Of a stretch of 64,000 bases of DNA, positions 40,660 through 51,313 are shown piece by piece. Each line of letters opens with the position of its first letter. Position 1 is the first letter of the stretch. The translations under genes were made by a program, and so were the position numbers. The DNA comes from Tritrichomonas musculus. Lineage: Eukaryota; Parabasalia; Tritrichomonadida; Tritrichomonadidae. The stretch lies in assembly GCA_039105265.1 (NCBI GenBank), contig JAPFFF010000021.1:1860001-1924000 (forward strand), in the 5' to 3' direction. The notes beneath the pieces are model-generated. The model worked only from the letters and a program-made list of their open reading frames with translations. It made no database searches and was not told the origin of the DNA.

Positions 40660-40668
40660 TCATTTTTA
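40660..40668 (+). promoter_or_regulatory. Initiator of the vWA-domain gene
   Basis: TCATTTTTA is a perfect match to TCA+1YWWTTA. The +1 A at 40662 gives a 10-nt leader before the ATG at 40672. The same nine bases and the same spacing occur at the BspA-like gene. Confidence 0.75.
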
Positions 40669-40671
40669 ATA

Positions 40672-43038
40672 ATGTCTTATAATAATAGTTCTTTTCCGCG
40701 AACTCGTCATCTACTAGCCCACGATTTTTCAGGTTCTACATGGAATAATGATAAATATTTTGAAACTGTTAAAAATATTTATTATAATTCACCAGTTCCA
40801 TTTACAGATATAATTTTATGGGATAGCCAAGTTGAAGTTGTTAGCCCAAGTAGATATGAACATTTACTTAATATCAAAGAAGGTGATGGTGGAACTTATC
40901 CTCACGTTATTATAGATTGGATGCTTAAAAATAACTTTAATGGTGATGTTGTTTTAATTACTGACGGTCAAATTCCAGTTTCTCATGTTGAATCATTAGA
41001 TAAAATTTTAGATGAGTCTAAAGGAAAAATTAAAATTTCATTTATTAAATGTTATTTAATTCAAACAGAAACTAAGAAAATTGATACAACAGTTATTGCG
41101 CCATTTATTCGTAGAATTCCTAATGAAGTTATATATTTCGGAGAAAAAGAAGAACCGCAAATAATTACAACAGGTAAGCAAACACAAGAAGAATTAATTG
41201 AAACAATTAAGTCAATTAAAACAATCGAAGAATTTGAAGATCAATCAACAAGTGTCTTTTCTAATGTCGTTACAAAAATGATGGGTAAACCAGCAAATAT
41301 TGAAATACGTGATGAAATATTGAGACTACAAAAACGTTTAATTTTCCAGCTTCGATTACCTCCAAAGAATTTTGATATGCAAGCATTTCTCGAAGCTTTC
41401 AAAAACCATGATTTGGAAAAAATGAAGCAGTTATCACTTAACTTGAATCAACTTTATCTTCAACAACATCAAAATATGGTTTGGCCATCATTAATTTTCC
41501 ATTTACTGAGAATGACAAATGGTTCATTGGATAAAGTTTATTCAGTTCATGCACTTGGAACAGGTTTCCAAGCTGATCGTATTCGAAGAGCTGATGTTGC
41601 AGAACATTTTGAAGCCACCGAAACAGAATCTACAAATTGTGATGCAGATTTCGTTTGTCCAATTACATATGAAGAAGAATCAGATGTTGTTTTACTCGTT
41701 AAGAAACCAACCAATCCACTTCTTGCCGGAATTGATCATGATATTGTTAATGATATAATCACATGTCCACTTGCAGCATTAAAATATAAAGAATTCATAC
41801 AATCATTCATTGACCATATCGATCACCCAATCAGTTTATCAGCTATGAAGCATGCGCAAGATTCAAATTTACCAATCAAGGTTTCTCCACTTACACGTGC
41901 ACCTATTATTGGTGGACTTTGCTTAGGTGCAGCTGAAGATCATGCAAAAGCTACAAATTGGACATTCGCTAATGTAATGACTGGAGGTAAAAAAGTTGGA
42001 AACATGGATCAATGGTTTGCACTATTATGGTACTTAGTCGAAATGAATCAAATTCCATATTTAAATCCAATTCTTCCTAAGATTAGAGAGCATATGATAT
42101 TCAGATTACATAATCATCACGGCACTGCAACACTCACAGGTATTCCATATATTTGCCAAACAAGTCTTCCTGTTGGAATTTGCTGCTGGTTCTCATTAAA
42201 TATCGATCCAAATCGTTTTCTTTCTGCTCATTCTTCAGAAGTTCCAGTTTTCATCAAAATGGCTAAATTAGCAGGTTATCCAATTGAAGATAGTGTCATA
42301 AGAAATGCATTAATTGTTTCAACCGAAGAAAGTTGTAAGCGTATGGGCTCTGCCATTTTACCCCATCTAATTAATGCTTCATACGTTACATCTAAAAACT
42401 CTCCAAATGTTATCATTGATGGTAAGTTAAGTGAAGAAGAAAGAAAGAAGGCATTAGAAGAACTTCCTCTTGCATTCTCTGAGGTCCCTGTTGAGATTAT
42501 GAGAATCGTTGTTAATCATATAATTGGAGGAAAGGCAAAAGAAGAAATTCCATTCGTCAACTGGGCATATGGACTAGAACCATGCAAGATGCCGCCAATT
42601 CCTATCTGTCCAACAACCCTCCGTCCATTCCTACTCGTTCCTCCTACATTTACTCCGTGGCCAAAAGCAGCCGTTGAATCTTTCTGCCCAGAACCACAAT
42701 TAATCAATTGTCACGCACAATACATTAACTACGTTAATAAATACCGAAAATTCCCATCGAAAGCCGAATTTGCAGAATTCTGTATGAAAATGCTCGTCCC
42801 TAAGAAAAAGCCAACCTTACCAGCCCAAATTGACCAATTCATAGATTGTGTTGTCGATGGTTACAACGAAGTTTTTTCATTAAAATCAGTCTCACCAGAT
42901 GATTTCGTCAAAATTACAGGTTCAACGATTTGGATGAAAACCAGAATTGAGCAAGAACAGAAATATTATGAAACACAAAGCATCAAACCGCCAAAAGGCA
43001 GCTACAGTTATTTCCTTGATAGAATACGAAAACATTAA
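40672..43038 (+). CDS. Protein with a von Willebrand A-type domain and complete MIDAS
   Basis: A 788-residue protein. The N-terminal ~200 residues look like a vWA fold with every metal-site element: DFSGST at residues 18-23 (DxSxS), GDGGT at 71-75 (Thr) and ITDGQ at 96-100 (Asp). Strand LLAHDFSGST, helix, strand GDVVLITDGQI and the later strand KISFIKCYLI fit the Rossmann-like order. The rest is of unknown class, with short Pro-rich blocks such as VSPLTRAPIIGGLCLGA and CPTTLRPFLLVPP, but no membrane segment or signal peptide. It is therefore likely cytosolic and probably binds a protein ligand through a divalent ion. I do not recognise the C-terminal 550 residues. A perfect initiator lies 10 nt upstream. 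The stop overlaps TAAA, and the gene is convergent with the BspA-like gene. Confidence 0.8.
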   Translation: MSYNNSSFPRTRHLLAHDFSGSTWNNDKYFETVKNIYYNSPVPFTDIILWDSQVEVVSPSRYEHLLNIKEGDGGTYPHVIIDWMLKNNFNGDVVLITDGQIPVSHVESLDKILDESKGKIKISFIKCYLIQTETKKIDTTVIAPFIRRIPNEVIYFGEKEEPQIITTGKQTQEELIETIKSIKTIEEFEDQSTSVFSNVVTKMMGKPANIEIRDEILRLQKRLIFQLRLPPKNFDMQAFLEAFKNHDLEKMKQLSLNLNQLYLQQHQNMVWPSLIFHLLRMTNGSLDKVYSVHALGTGFQADRIRRADVAEHFEATETESTNCDADFVCPITYEEESDVVLLVKKPTNPLLAGIDHDIVNDIITCPLAALKYKEFIQSFIDHIDHPISLSAMKHAQDSNLPIKVSPLTRAPIIGGLCLGAAEDHAKATNWTFANVMTGGKKVGNMDQWFALLWYLVEMNQIPYLNPILPKIREHMIFRLHNHHGTATLTGIPYICQTSLPVGICCWFSLNIDPNRFLSAHSSEVPVFIKMAKLAGYPIEDSVIRNALIVSTEESCKRMGSAILPHLINASYVTSKNSPNVIIDGKLSEEERKKALEELPLAFSEVPVEIMRIVVNHIIGGKAKEEIPFVNWAYGLEPCKMPPIPICPTTLRPFLLVPPTFTPWPKAAVESFCPEPQLINCHAQYINYVNKYRKFPSKAEFAEFCMKMLVPKKKPTLPAQIDQFIDCVVDGYNEVFSLKSVSPDDFVKITGSTIWMKTRIEQEQKYYETQSIKPPKGSYSYFLDRIRKH

Positions 43039-43242
43039 AATATTTCCTCTGCCAAACGGAAAAAAAAAAAATGTTTCTGTTTCTTGTTATTCTTTATATT
43101 AAAATAAATAATAAATCATTTTTTAAGAAAAAGATAATTTTAAAAAAAAATTATTATTACATTATTCAAATTTTCAAGGATGTCTAAGAAAAAGTTGATT
43201 TTTGAAAGAAAAATAAAATTTTTTAAATAAAAAATGATGATT

Positions 43243-46200
43243 TTAAACCTCTTCGGCTTCCTTTTCGCTAGGAGCATTATCCTTATTGAGTAAGTGTTTT
43301 ACAAGGAAGAATTCGCCTATCATTAAAGCAGCAACAGCAACGACGCATCCAATTACAATTCCTGCAATGGCTCCACCACTCAAGTTTTTCTTCTTTTCAA
43401 CAACTTTAGGATCAGCATCATAATTATGATATTCTTCATTCTTAAGGAGTGTTAAAACTGATATTTTTGTGTCATCATCAGCGAGAAATCTTGATTTATC
43501 TTCATTATATTCATAAGTGCAGTTTGCCTTGCTGAAATATTGTGATGAAAATGAAACCTTGCTTGCCCAAGCATCACAATCAAATAATCCTTTGTTTAAA
43601 ACAACATCTTGTACTTGGCTGACATTGAATCTGTCTTCTGGAAGTTCAATTGTGAATGACTTTGGAACCGTTGAAGGTTTTAAGCTTTGCAAAACTGGAT
43701 TCAAATTATTTGAATTCAAAACGTCAATCTTATAAATTATATCAGCATCTGTCAAACTAACAGATTCATCCAACATTACTTTTGATTTTTGTTTCAAATT
43801 CAAAATTCCATTAATTGTCACATTTTGTAAAGTATAATAATAATCACCATTTTGTTCTATAGTTAGATTTCTGACTTCAACTGGAATTGAAGACTCTTTT
43901 TCTTCACTTTCATACTTAACAAAAACTTTTGAATATGGATAAATTGTAAGATCTTGGATTGCAAACGACTTAACACAATCAGGAACAATGATTGTGTTAG
44001 TAAAATGAGTAATTGTTGAACTTGAATTAAGGAAGATTTCTGATTGATCTGTCTCCAATTTCACAATATTATTTATTCGATCTGGAGAGTAACAATTGCT
44101 AGTACATCTCAAATAGAATCCAAGTTTAGAATTGCGAGGTTGATTCAATATAATGGTCTTTACATTTGATGACTCTCGAGTTTTTGGATTATCGCCATAA
44201 AGATTCAAATTCCCTCCTTTAAAATCAAAATCGTTATTGAGAATTATATACTGATCAGGTTTCAAATCCCATCTGAATGGTAAAGGTCGTTTGTCCTCCT
44301 CGCTACTCAAGCCAATATTTATTTGAACACCATTTTCATTAGCACTTTGTTCTTTGAGGACATTCAATCTTTCTTCAAAATCTTTTTCGAATTCATCTAC
44401 TGAAGTAAATGAGAGCTCTTTTAGTGTTAATGTTCTCAATGATGAACTTGATGGTGGATTATAATTATTCTTGCTTGTGTAATAATAAAAATTATGTGTG
44501 CAGAAGCTGGCACTTCTATAATCTGGTCTAACATAAATGCTGATATTATCATTGAATCCAATTGGATAGACATATTCAGGTTCAACATAAGATTTCAAAT
44601 ATTCTAGAGTACTGAAATTGGTTTCGCCAAATGCATATTGACCAATATGTAGTCTATAACCATCGTTAATAACAAGGTTTTCCAATCCCGAACAGCCATA
44701 AAATGCATAATCACCAATATAAGAGCCTGAATCAGTATTACAATCTGAGTAAGTTTGGATATCTAACTTTCCTATTAAGCCAGAGCAATTGCAAAATGCA
44801 TAATCACCAATGCGTTCAAGATAATTTGGTAACAATAATTCGTTTGAAAAGCCAGAACAACCGCAAAATGCATAATCATCAATATATTTGTATTTTTCAT
44901 CAATATCCAAAGAAGTTAATCTATAGCATCCATAAAATGCATATTTTCCAATAGTTCTAACAAAATCATAAAAGTTATAATAGTCATAATTAATATAAAT
45001 AAGGTTTCTTGTGAACTCCAATTTGCCATTGAATCCAGAGCATCCATAGAAAGCATAATCGTCAATGTTTGAAAGAGGAATAGCTAAATCGCCAGTAAAA
45101 CCTGAACAGCCATAAAATGAATATTTACCAAAGTAACTGATATTTTGAAGTGACAATTCACCTTTAAATCCACTGCAGCCATAGAAAGCATAATCTTCAA
45201 CCACACAAAGGAATCTGGTCTTATCTGGTGAATTGAAATTCCTGGAATCACCACGAGATACAACTCTTAAAGATCCAGTGAAGCCTGAACAGCCATAAAA
45301 AGCAGAATTGCCGACTCTTAATATTCCAAAGCCTATGTGTAAATTGCCACGGAGTGATCTGCATCCATAAAACGCATAATCGCCAATTTCGTATAAGTTG
45401 GAAGAAAATGTCAACGGTCCAGTAAGAGAAGAGCATTTGTAAAATGCGTATGATGAGATGAGCTTGCCAAAAATTGGCATCTCTGGTTGTCCTTTTAGTT
45501 TGGAGCAGCCATAGAATGAGAAATTGGATATGCCAACGAGTCCTGGGCAAAGAACTAAGGAGCCATCAAAGCTTGTGCATTTGTAAAATGCATATTGTCC
45601 AATTGTGTGTTTTACATAGCTAAGGTTAAGATTTCCTGTGAAACTTGAACAGCTATAAAATGCATAGTCTTTTACTTCTTTAACTGTTTCTGGGAGAATT
45701 AATTGTCCTTTCATTTTGTTGCAGTTGTAAAAAGCACCTGTATTTATATTATCTAATTCAAATCCTAATATCAATCCAGTAAATCCGGTGCATTGTGCAA
45801 ATGAATATCTTCCAAGGCTTAAAATATTTGATGACAGATTCAAATTTCCAGTAAATCCAGAGCAATGATAAAATGCATAATCACCAATGGTATCAACCTC
45901 ATTCAAATTCAAAGATGGACCTAATGAAACGCAATTGTAAAAGGCTTCTTTTTCTATAACTTTAATATTTTTGTTGATTGTAAATGTCTTTAATCGTGAG
46001 CAATTTTTGTAAAAGCCAACTGGAACATATGTGAAATCAGATGGTAAAGTTGTAGATCCTTGTAATCCGGTGCAGTTAAGGAAAATGTATTTGCCATACT
46101 TATAGCTTTGATGTTTATCATTAAATATGATATTAGTAAGGCCTGTGCAATATTGAAATGCACCATCCTTTACTTCTGCTTGCTCTGAAATAGTTAAATT

Positions 46201-48915
46201 CAAAGATTGTAAACTAGTGCAATACTTGAAAGAACGGACACCAATTGTTTTAATATCGTAAGAGAAACCTAATCTTTGTAAACCTGTGCAATTCAAGAAA
46301 GCTTCTTTGCCAATAGTGATTTCATCTGGGAAATCTAATTCTTTTAATGAAGTACAAAACTGAAACGCATTATCATTGATACTTGTTAAAGTATCAGGGA
46401 AAATTAGTGTTTGCAATCTGGTGCAAAATTGGAACGATTCTACTCCAATGGTATTTATTTCAGTATCAGTTAAATTCAATATTTGAAGGCCAGTACAATT
46501 TTGAAATGCGCCTTTTCCAATTATTTTGGTTTTATTAAAGTTTATATTAGAAAGACTTGTGCAATATTGGAAGGTCTCGTATTGAATATTTATATCATTT
46601 GGCCAGTTTACCTCTTTAAGAGAAATGCAGTATTCAAAGGTATTATTTTGAATTTCTTGGATTTTTTCGGAAAATATAACTGTTTGAAGTCCGGCACAAT
46701 TAGAAAATGCATTAAAGCAAATTGATTTAACAACATTTGTTAAATTCAAATTAATTAAACTGGAGCAACTTCTGAATGCATAAGGATTAATTGTTCCAAA
46801 ATCTTCTGGGAAAGCAATATCAGAGATTTTAGAGCAAAACTCGAAACAATAGTCGCTCAATTGCTTATTCTTTTCAGGAATCGTTAATGTTCCTTCTAGT
46901 GAAGAACAATTTGAGAAAGCACTCTGACCAAATTCATAATAATCTCCTTTGAATTCAATTTTCTTAAGACTATTGCAATTTCTAAAGCAGCAATTACCAA
47001 TTTTTTTTGTAGTGTTTGGTAAAACCAAAGTTCCTGTCATTCCAATGCAGTCATCAAATGCTCCATCTTCAATAGTTGTTACGTTTTGAGGAATATTAAC
47101 TGTGAGGAGAGAATGGCATTTATAAAAGCAATTCTCATTGATCTTTGTTAAATAAGATCCAAAAGATATTTCTCTAAGATTATTGCAATTTGCAAAGGCG
47201 GAATTTGACAGTTCACTTAATTCTTCTGGGAGAGTTAATTTTGTAATGCTTGAGCAATATTGGAAAGCACTCTCTCCAATTGAGCTAACATTTTCTTTTA
47301 ATACTAACTCGCCTTGGACGCTGCTGCACTCGTAAAATGCATTAGAACCAATGGTTGTCAAATTTATCGGTAAATCAAGAGCGCGAACACTACTGCAACC
47401 CGAAAAAGCACTCTCTCCAATTGTTGATAAATTGGAGTTGAAACTAATGGTGGTAAGACTGCTGCATTCATAAAATGCAAAACGTTCAATTTCTGTTACT
47501 TGAGATGAAAGGATTAAAGAAGTAATGTTATAGCAGCAAAAGAAAGTCACTTCTTCAATTTTGGATACATTTTCAGGGATCCTTATTTCTCCTGTTATAT
47601 CATGGCAATTGTAAAATGCGCCGCTTTTTAATAAAGAAAGATTGGTTGGGAGTTTTAATCTGCTAAGATCTCTGCATTCATAAAATGCATTTTCATGGAT
47701 TTCGGCAACATTGTCAGGAATAGTAACGGTTTTAATTAGATGGCAGTAATAAAAGCATTCTTTTGGGATTTCTTGTAAAGAACTTGAAAGTGTTAATGAG
47801 CCATTAAGATGAGTACAATAGTAAAATGCAGATTCTCCTAGAATTGACACTGAATTTGGTATTGTTAATGATCCAGCGAGATTACTGCAAAAATAAAATG
47901 CTTCTTTACCAATTTCAATTACATTTTGGCCAATTCTTAAGGATTTCAAACTATGGCATTGATAAAATGCTTCTGAACAAATCAAATCTACATTCTTTGG
48001 TATAACTAAATCTGATTCAATAGCATAGCAGTTTTTAAATGAAGAATTCCATATTTTTTCCAATGAATCAGGGAAATTGCCCATTTTCACCAAATTGGTG
48101 CAATTATAAAATGAACTATTGCCGATTTCAACAACATTTTTTCCAAACATCAATGAATTAAGTTTTTGGCAATTATAGAATGCTCTATCGCTTATAATTT
48201 TAATATTGTCGGAAATAACAATGTCGGCAGCCATATTTTGGCATTCGCAAAAAGCATTTTCACCAAGGAAACTAAGTTTTAAAGGTAGTTTTGATAATTC
48301 ATTGAAACCAACATCGTTTTCAAAAGCTGATTCATTGATTACTTCAACATTGTCGCCAAGTCTTAAATAATTAAATGAGGTGCAGTCTTTAAAGGCGGAA
48401 TTGCCAATGTAAGTAACAGAATCTGGTATTATTAATGGTCCATAGCAGTTATATAATTTTTCAAAGGCATGATCACCGATAGTTTTAACATTACGGCCTA
48501 TAACTAAATATTTGAAATTTGAACAGTATTGAAAGGCTGAATCTCCAATTGTTTGAACTGAATGTGGAATAGTTAACTCTTCACCAAAGCTAGAGCAGCT
48601 TTGAAATGCGCCTTCATCAATGTTTACTAAACTGTAGCTAAGAACTAATTTGGTGAAACTAGAGCAACCATAAAAAGCATTGCTTCCAATTGAAACGACA
48701 GTATTTGGTATTATTAAGTAGCCATATAGGCCACTACAGCCTTTAAATGCATTTTTTCCAATGGATTCTAGTCCGTCTGGTAAAGATAATGTTGAGTAAA
48801 TATTATCACATTCCGAATATTCGTCGTCTTCAATGACTTTGGTGTCTCCTGGTATAATAATGGAGGTTTTATCACATTGAGCTGAGATAAGGCCTAAGAA
48901 TAGTGCTAAAAACAT
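43243..48915 (-). CDS. BspA-like leucine-rich-repeat surface protein (LRR_5 type)
   Basis: A 1890-residue protein. It starts with a signal peptide, MFLALFLGLISAQC. About 1450 residues of ~23-residue BspA/TpLRR repeats follow, with the pattern IGxxAFYGCSxLxGxLxIPxxV repeated dozens of times. In the middle, repeats run TIGxxSFQFCTxLQxLxF; towards the C-terminal side they read IGDYAFYGCSGFTG. Residues about 1500-1835 are a non-LRR ectodomain. One membrane segment (GGAIAGIVIGCVVAVAALMIGEFFLV, about 1847-1872) and an 18-residue charged tail follow, so it is a type I surface protein. The family is hugely expanded in trichomonads and mediates adhesion in bacteria. A frame extends 20 codons further to a TTG, but the ATG at 48915 gives a clean signal peptide and has a perfect initiator 10 nt upstream. 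The stop overlaps TAAA. Confidence 0.95.
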   Translation of the reverse strand: MFLALFLGLISAQCDKTSIIIPGDTKVIEDDEYSECDNIYSTLSLPDGLESIGKNAFKGCSGLYGYLIIPNTVVSIGSNAFYGCSSFTKLVLSYSLVNIDEGAFQSCSSFGEELTIPHSVQTIGDSAFQYCSNFKYLVIGRNVKTIGDHAFEKLYNCYGPLIIPDSVTYIGNSAFKDCTSFNYLRLGDNVEVINESAFENDVGFNELSKLPLKLSFLGENAFCECQNMAADIVISDNIKIISDRAFYNCQKLNSLMFGKNVVEIGNSSFYNCTNLVKMGNFPDSLEKIWNSSFKNCYAIESDLVIPKNVDLICSEAFYQCHSLKSLRIGQNVIEIGKEAFYFCSNLAGSLTIPNSVSILGESAFYYCTHLNGSLTLSSSLQEIPKECFYYCHLIKTVTIPDNVAEIHENAFYECRDLSRLKLPTNLSLLKSGAFYNCHDITGEIRIPENVSKIEEVTFFCCYNITSLILSSQVTEIERFAFYECSSLTTISFNSNLSTIGESAFSGCSSVRALDLPINLTTIGSNAFYECSSVQGELVLKENVSSIGESAFQYCSSITKLTLPEELSELSNSAFANCNNLREISFGSYLTKINENCFYKCHSLLTVNIPQNVTTIEDGAFDDCIGMTGTLVLPNTTKKIGNCCFRNCNSLKKIEFKGDYYEFGQSAFSNCSSLEGTLTIPEKNKQLSDYCFEFCSKISDIAFPEDFGTINPYAFRSCSSLINLNLTNVVKSICFNAFSNCAGLQTVIFSEKIQEIQNNTFEYCISLKEVNWPNDINIQYETFQYCTSLSNINFNKTKIIGKGAFQNCTGLQILNLTDTEINTIGVESFQFCTRLQTLIFPDTLTSINDNAFQFCTSLKELDFPDEITIGKEAFLNCTGLQRLGFSYDIKTIGVRSFKYCTSLQSLNLTISEQAEVKDGAFQYCTGLTNIIFNDKHQSYKYGKYIFLNCTGLQGSTTLPSDFTYVPVGFYKNCSRLKTFTINKNIKVIEKEAFYNCVSLGPSLNLNEVDTIGDYAFYHCSGFTGNLNLSSNILSLGRYSFAQCTGFTGLILGFELDNINTGAFYNCNKMKGQLILPETVKEVKDYAFYSCSSFTGNLNLSYVKHTIGQYAFYKCTSFDGSLVLCPGLVGISNFSFYGCSKLKGQPEMPIFGKLISSYAFYKCSSLTGPLTFSSNLYEIGDYAFYGCRSLRGNLHIGFGILRVGNSAFYGCSGFTGSLRVVSRGDSRNFNSPDKTRFLCVVEDYAFYGCSGFKGELSLQNISYFGKYSFYGCSGFTGDLAIPLSNIDDYAFYGCSGFNGKLEFTRNLIYINYDYYNFYDFVRTIGKYAFYGCYRLTSLDIDEKYKYIDDYAFCGCSGFSNELLLPNYLERIGDYAFCNCSGLIGKLDIQTYSDCNTDSGSYIGDYAFYGCSGLENLVINDGYRLHIGQYAFGETNFSTLEYLKSYVEPEYVYPIGFNDNISIYVRPDYRSASFCTHNFYYYTSKNNYNPPSSSSLRTLTLKELSFTSVDEFEKDFEERLNVLKEQSANENGVQINIGLSSEEDKRPLPFRWDLKPDQYIILNNDFDFKGGNLNLYGDNPKTRESSNVKTIILNQPRNSKLGFYLRCTSNCYSPDRINNIVKLETDQSEIFLNSSSTITHFTNTIIVPDCVKSFAIQDLTIYPYSKVFVKYESEEKESSIPVEVRNLTIEQNGDYYYTLQNVTINGILNLKQKSKVMLDESVSLTDADIIYKIDVLNSNNLNPVLQSLKPSTVPKSFTIELPEDRFNVSQVQDVVLNKGLFDCDAWASKVSFSSQYFSKANCTYEYNEDKSRFLADDDTKISVLTLLKNEEYHNYDADPKVVEKKKNLSGGAIAGIVIGCVVAVAALMIGEFFLVKHLLNKDNAPSEKEAEEV

Positions 48916-48918
48916 TCT

Positions 48919-48927
48919 TAAAAATGA
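48919..48927 (-). promoter_or_regulatory. Initiator of the BspA-like gene
   Basis: On the minus strand TCATTTTTA matches the trichomonad initiator exactly. The +1 A is at 48925, 10 nt before the ATG at 48915. This fixes the start codon against the TTG upstream. Confidence 0.8.
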
Positions 48928-49228
48928 AGTGGTCTTATAAAATTTTTGATAGAAAATTTGTAAGGAGTGTCTCAAAAACTGATAAATTCTTTTATTCTCG
49001 TTAAATTAGTTTTGAATTTTAACTAGTCGTAGAAAATAATGATTTGTTCAAAGTATTCCGTTTTAATTTTAATATAAAAAGATTTATTTTTTGAATGGAA
49101 TTGAATCATTTCTTTCAAAAACTTAAGCTCAAACTGAAATTTTGAAGAATAATAAATTTAAAATAAATGGTTTTTGAAAATAAAAGATTTTTTTTATGCT
49201 ATTAATACTAATGGTATTTCAAAACAGT

Positions 49229-49326
49229 ATTTCATCTCCTTAAATCCAAATGTCACTTTTTTGACCTTATAACAGAAAACTTATGGTGAAAAAAAAAAGT
49301 GGCATTATGACATAAGAAGATGAAAT
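49229..49326. repeat. Imperfect inverted repeat (hairpin, ~98 bp)
   Basis: The left arm (49229-49262), starting ATTTCATCTCCTTA and ending GTCACTTTTTT, is matched by the complement of 49291-49326, with several differences. The loop is about 28 bp. It could be a small foldback element. Confidence 0.45.
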
Positions 49327-49962
49327 TCAAGGAAGAAACCAAAATAATAAAGAAAAAGAATTGAGATGATATTTAAAAAAAAATTTACATTAAATTAAGA
49401 TTATTTAACTTTTTAATTCAAATAAGCAGTGATGTATTCCATTCAATAATATTTGGGTTTTTCTGAGAATTGCGATGAATGATTGAATTCTTTTGAAAAA
49501 AATACGATTATAATATTCAAATTTGAGAATGATAATCATATCACTTTTATATATTTACAATAAATAAATATTTTATTTTTATTAAATTCTATGGTTTTTA
49601 ATGGGTTAAAAAACGTTTAATGTTTTTAATTTAGTATTGCATTTCAATTGAATGGGCAGAAAAAGCATGGCTTTTACGGTTATCATATATTTTAATTAAG
49701 GGTTAGATTTATTTAAAACTTCAAATCCGAAGTATGTTAAATAAAAAATATTTATATCTTATTTGATAATGATGTTACTAAAAACTAAAATACTTTATTA
49801 ACATCCATATTTATTATATTCATTAAAATGATTTTTATTATACCAAAATATAAAATAAATATACAAATATATGTAATTTAAAACTTAACGTACTTTCTAA
49901 TTTGAAGCATTGAAAGAGAGAAAAATTATTTTATAGATACTAATTATAATGTAAAAGTTATA

Positions 49963-50049
49963 TTCATAATAAAATTAACTTCATATTGCTTTTTAATTGA
50001 GATATCTCAATTAAAATAAAAAATTCATAATAAAATTAACTTCATATTG
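49963..50049. repeat. 26-bp perfect palindrome between two 26-bp direct repeats
   Basis: An identical 26-bp block occurs at 49963-49988 and 50024-50049 (starts TTCATAATAAAATTAAC). Between them, 49991-50016 is a perfect palindrome centred on GAGATATCTC. The spacing between direct repeats is 61 bp. Confidence 0.8.
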
Positions 50050-51313
50050 GCACTTTTTTAACTCAGATAATCGATAATAAAATGCTATCGATTGGAAATA
50101 TTAATTGATGAATTCGATTACTTCACATAAACGATCTGAAGGTCAAAAATATTTGACTTAAAAAAGGCCAAAAAGTTCCTATTACTGTAGTTAACGGTTT
50201 GCAGCAATAAGAATTCAATTATTATTGACCTATTTTTTGCCTTAAAAGAGGTTATTGATTAATATTATGGTGAATATAATATTCAATATAATATTAATTT
50301 TATTAATTATGACTTTCTAATATTTTTTTAATGTTAACATTATCATTAAGTTAATTCATACTTTTTTACTGATTTAAAGCAAATTGGAAATTTGTATATT
50401 AAATAACTAAGAATTAAATAGAATCGAAAAATAATTATACAGAAAAAATAAATTAATTTTGAATTCTAATCTGAAATTTTCTATTTAGAATTATATTTTT
50501 TGAATATTTTATTTATATTATTTTAATAATTTTGAATGCTTTTGTTAGCATTTTTAATTATTTGTTATAATTTCTCAAAATTTTAATGAAAGCAAAATTT
50601 TTCAAAATTTTTTTATCATCAAAAATTTTTAATTTGACAATTTTTTTTACAGTAGTAATTCCGAGCTATAATCTATTGTAATTTAATAATGTAAAACTAA
50701 TTGAAAAATATCGTGAAAAGTGTGGTTTTTCTTGAACAAACCCAAAATCAAGATCGATTATTTTTAATTTAAAAAGTTATTTATAAATTTTTTTTGAAAT
50801 TTTAGTTAGTTTTATTCCCCCGATATTTGTTGTATTTCGAGGTGATGCACAGGATAATGAAGTTGGAATCTTCTCATTATATTCAAGAAAGAGAAATCAA
50901 AGAAAACTTGATTTTTATGATTAATATTTCTTTTTTACTTTAATGTTCAAACTAACTAATGAACTTCAAGCTCCCAATTTATCAAAACATCTAATCTTCT
51001 TCTCTCCTTTTTCATACAAAATATACTGATATTTTATTCGAAATTATTCAATCGACAAAATATTAATGGTGCAGTATATTTAATTTTTTCTTAATTTAAT
51101 TTACCTTTTTTCAATTTATTATATAAATAAGCAATAGAATTTTTTATAAGATTTTAAGGGACTAGTTTCCAATATTTGTGTAAAGTTTTCAATTTTGAAA
51201 TAACTCATAGAATAAAACTTTGAAAGATAGCTTTTTGGAAAAAGTTAAGGTCAATATCAATGATATTTGGCCTAAACGATCAACGATATTAAAAAAAATT
51301 TTTATGGAAAATT

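Larger units (their letters stand above)
48928..51153. other. Gene-free AT-rich region
   Basis: No credible coding frame. It contains an imperfect hairpin at 49229-49326 and a palindrome with flanking direct repeats at 49963-50049, listed separately. The remainder is AT-rich with no clear structure. Confidence 0.6.

Noticed and set aside
48916..48975. Extra 20 N-terminal codons of the BspA-like protein
   Set aside because: They begin at TTG and precede the signal peptide. A perfect initiator lies within this stretch, so it is largely promoter.
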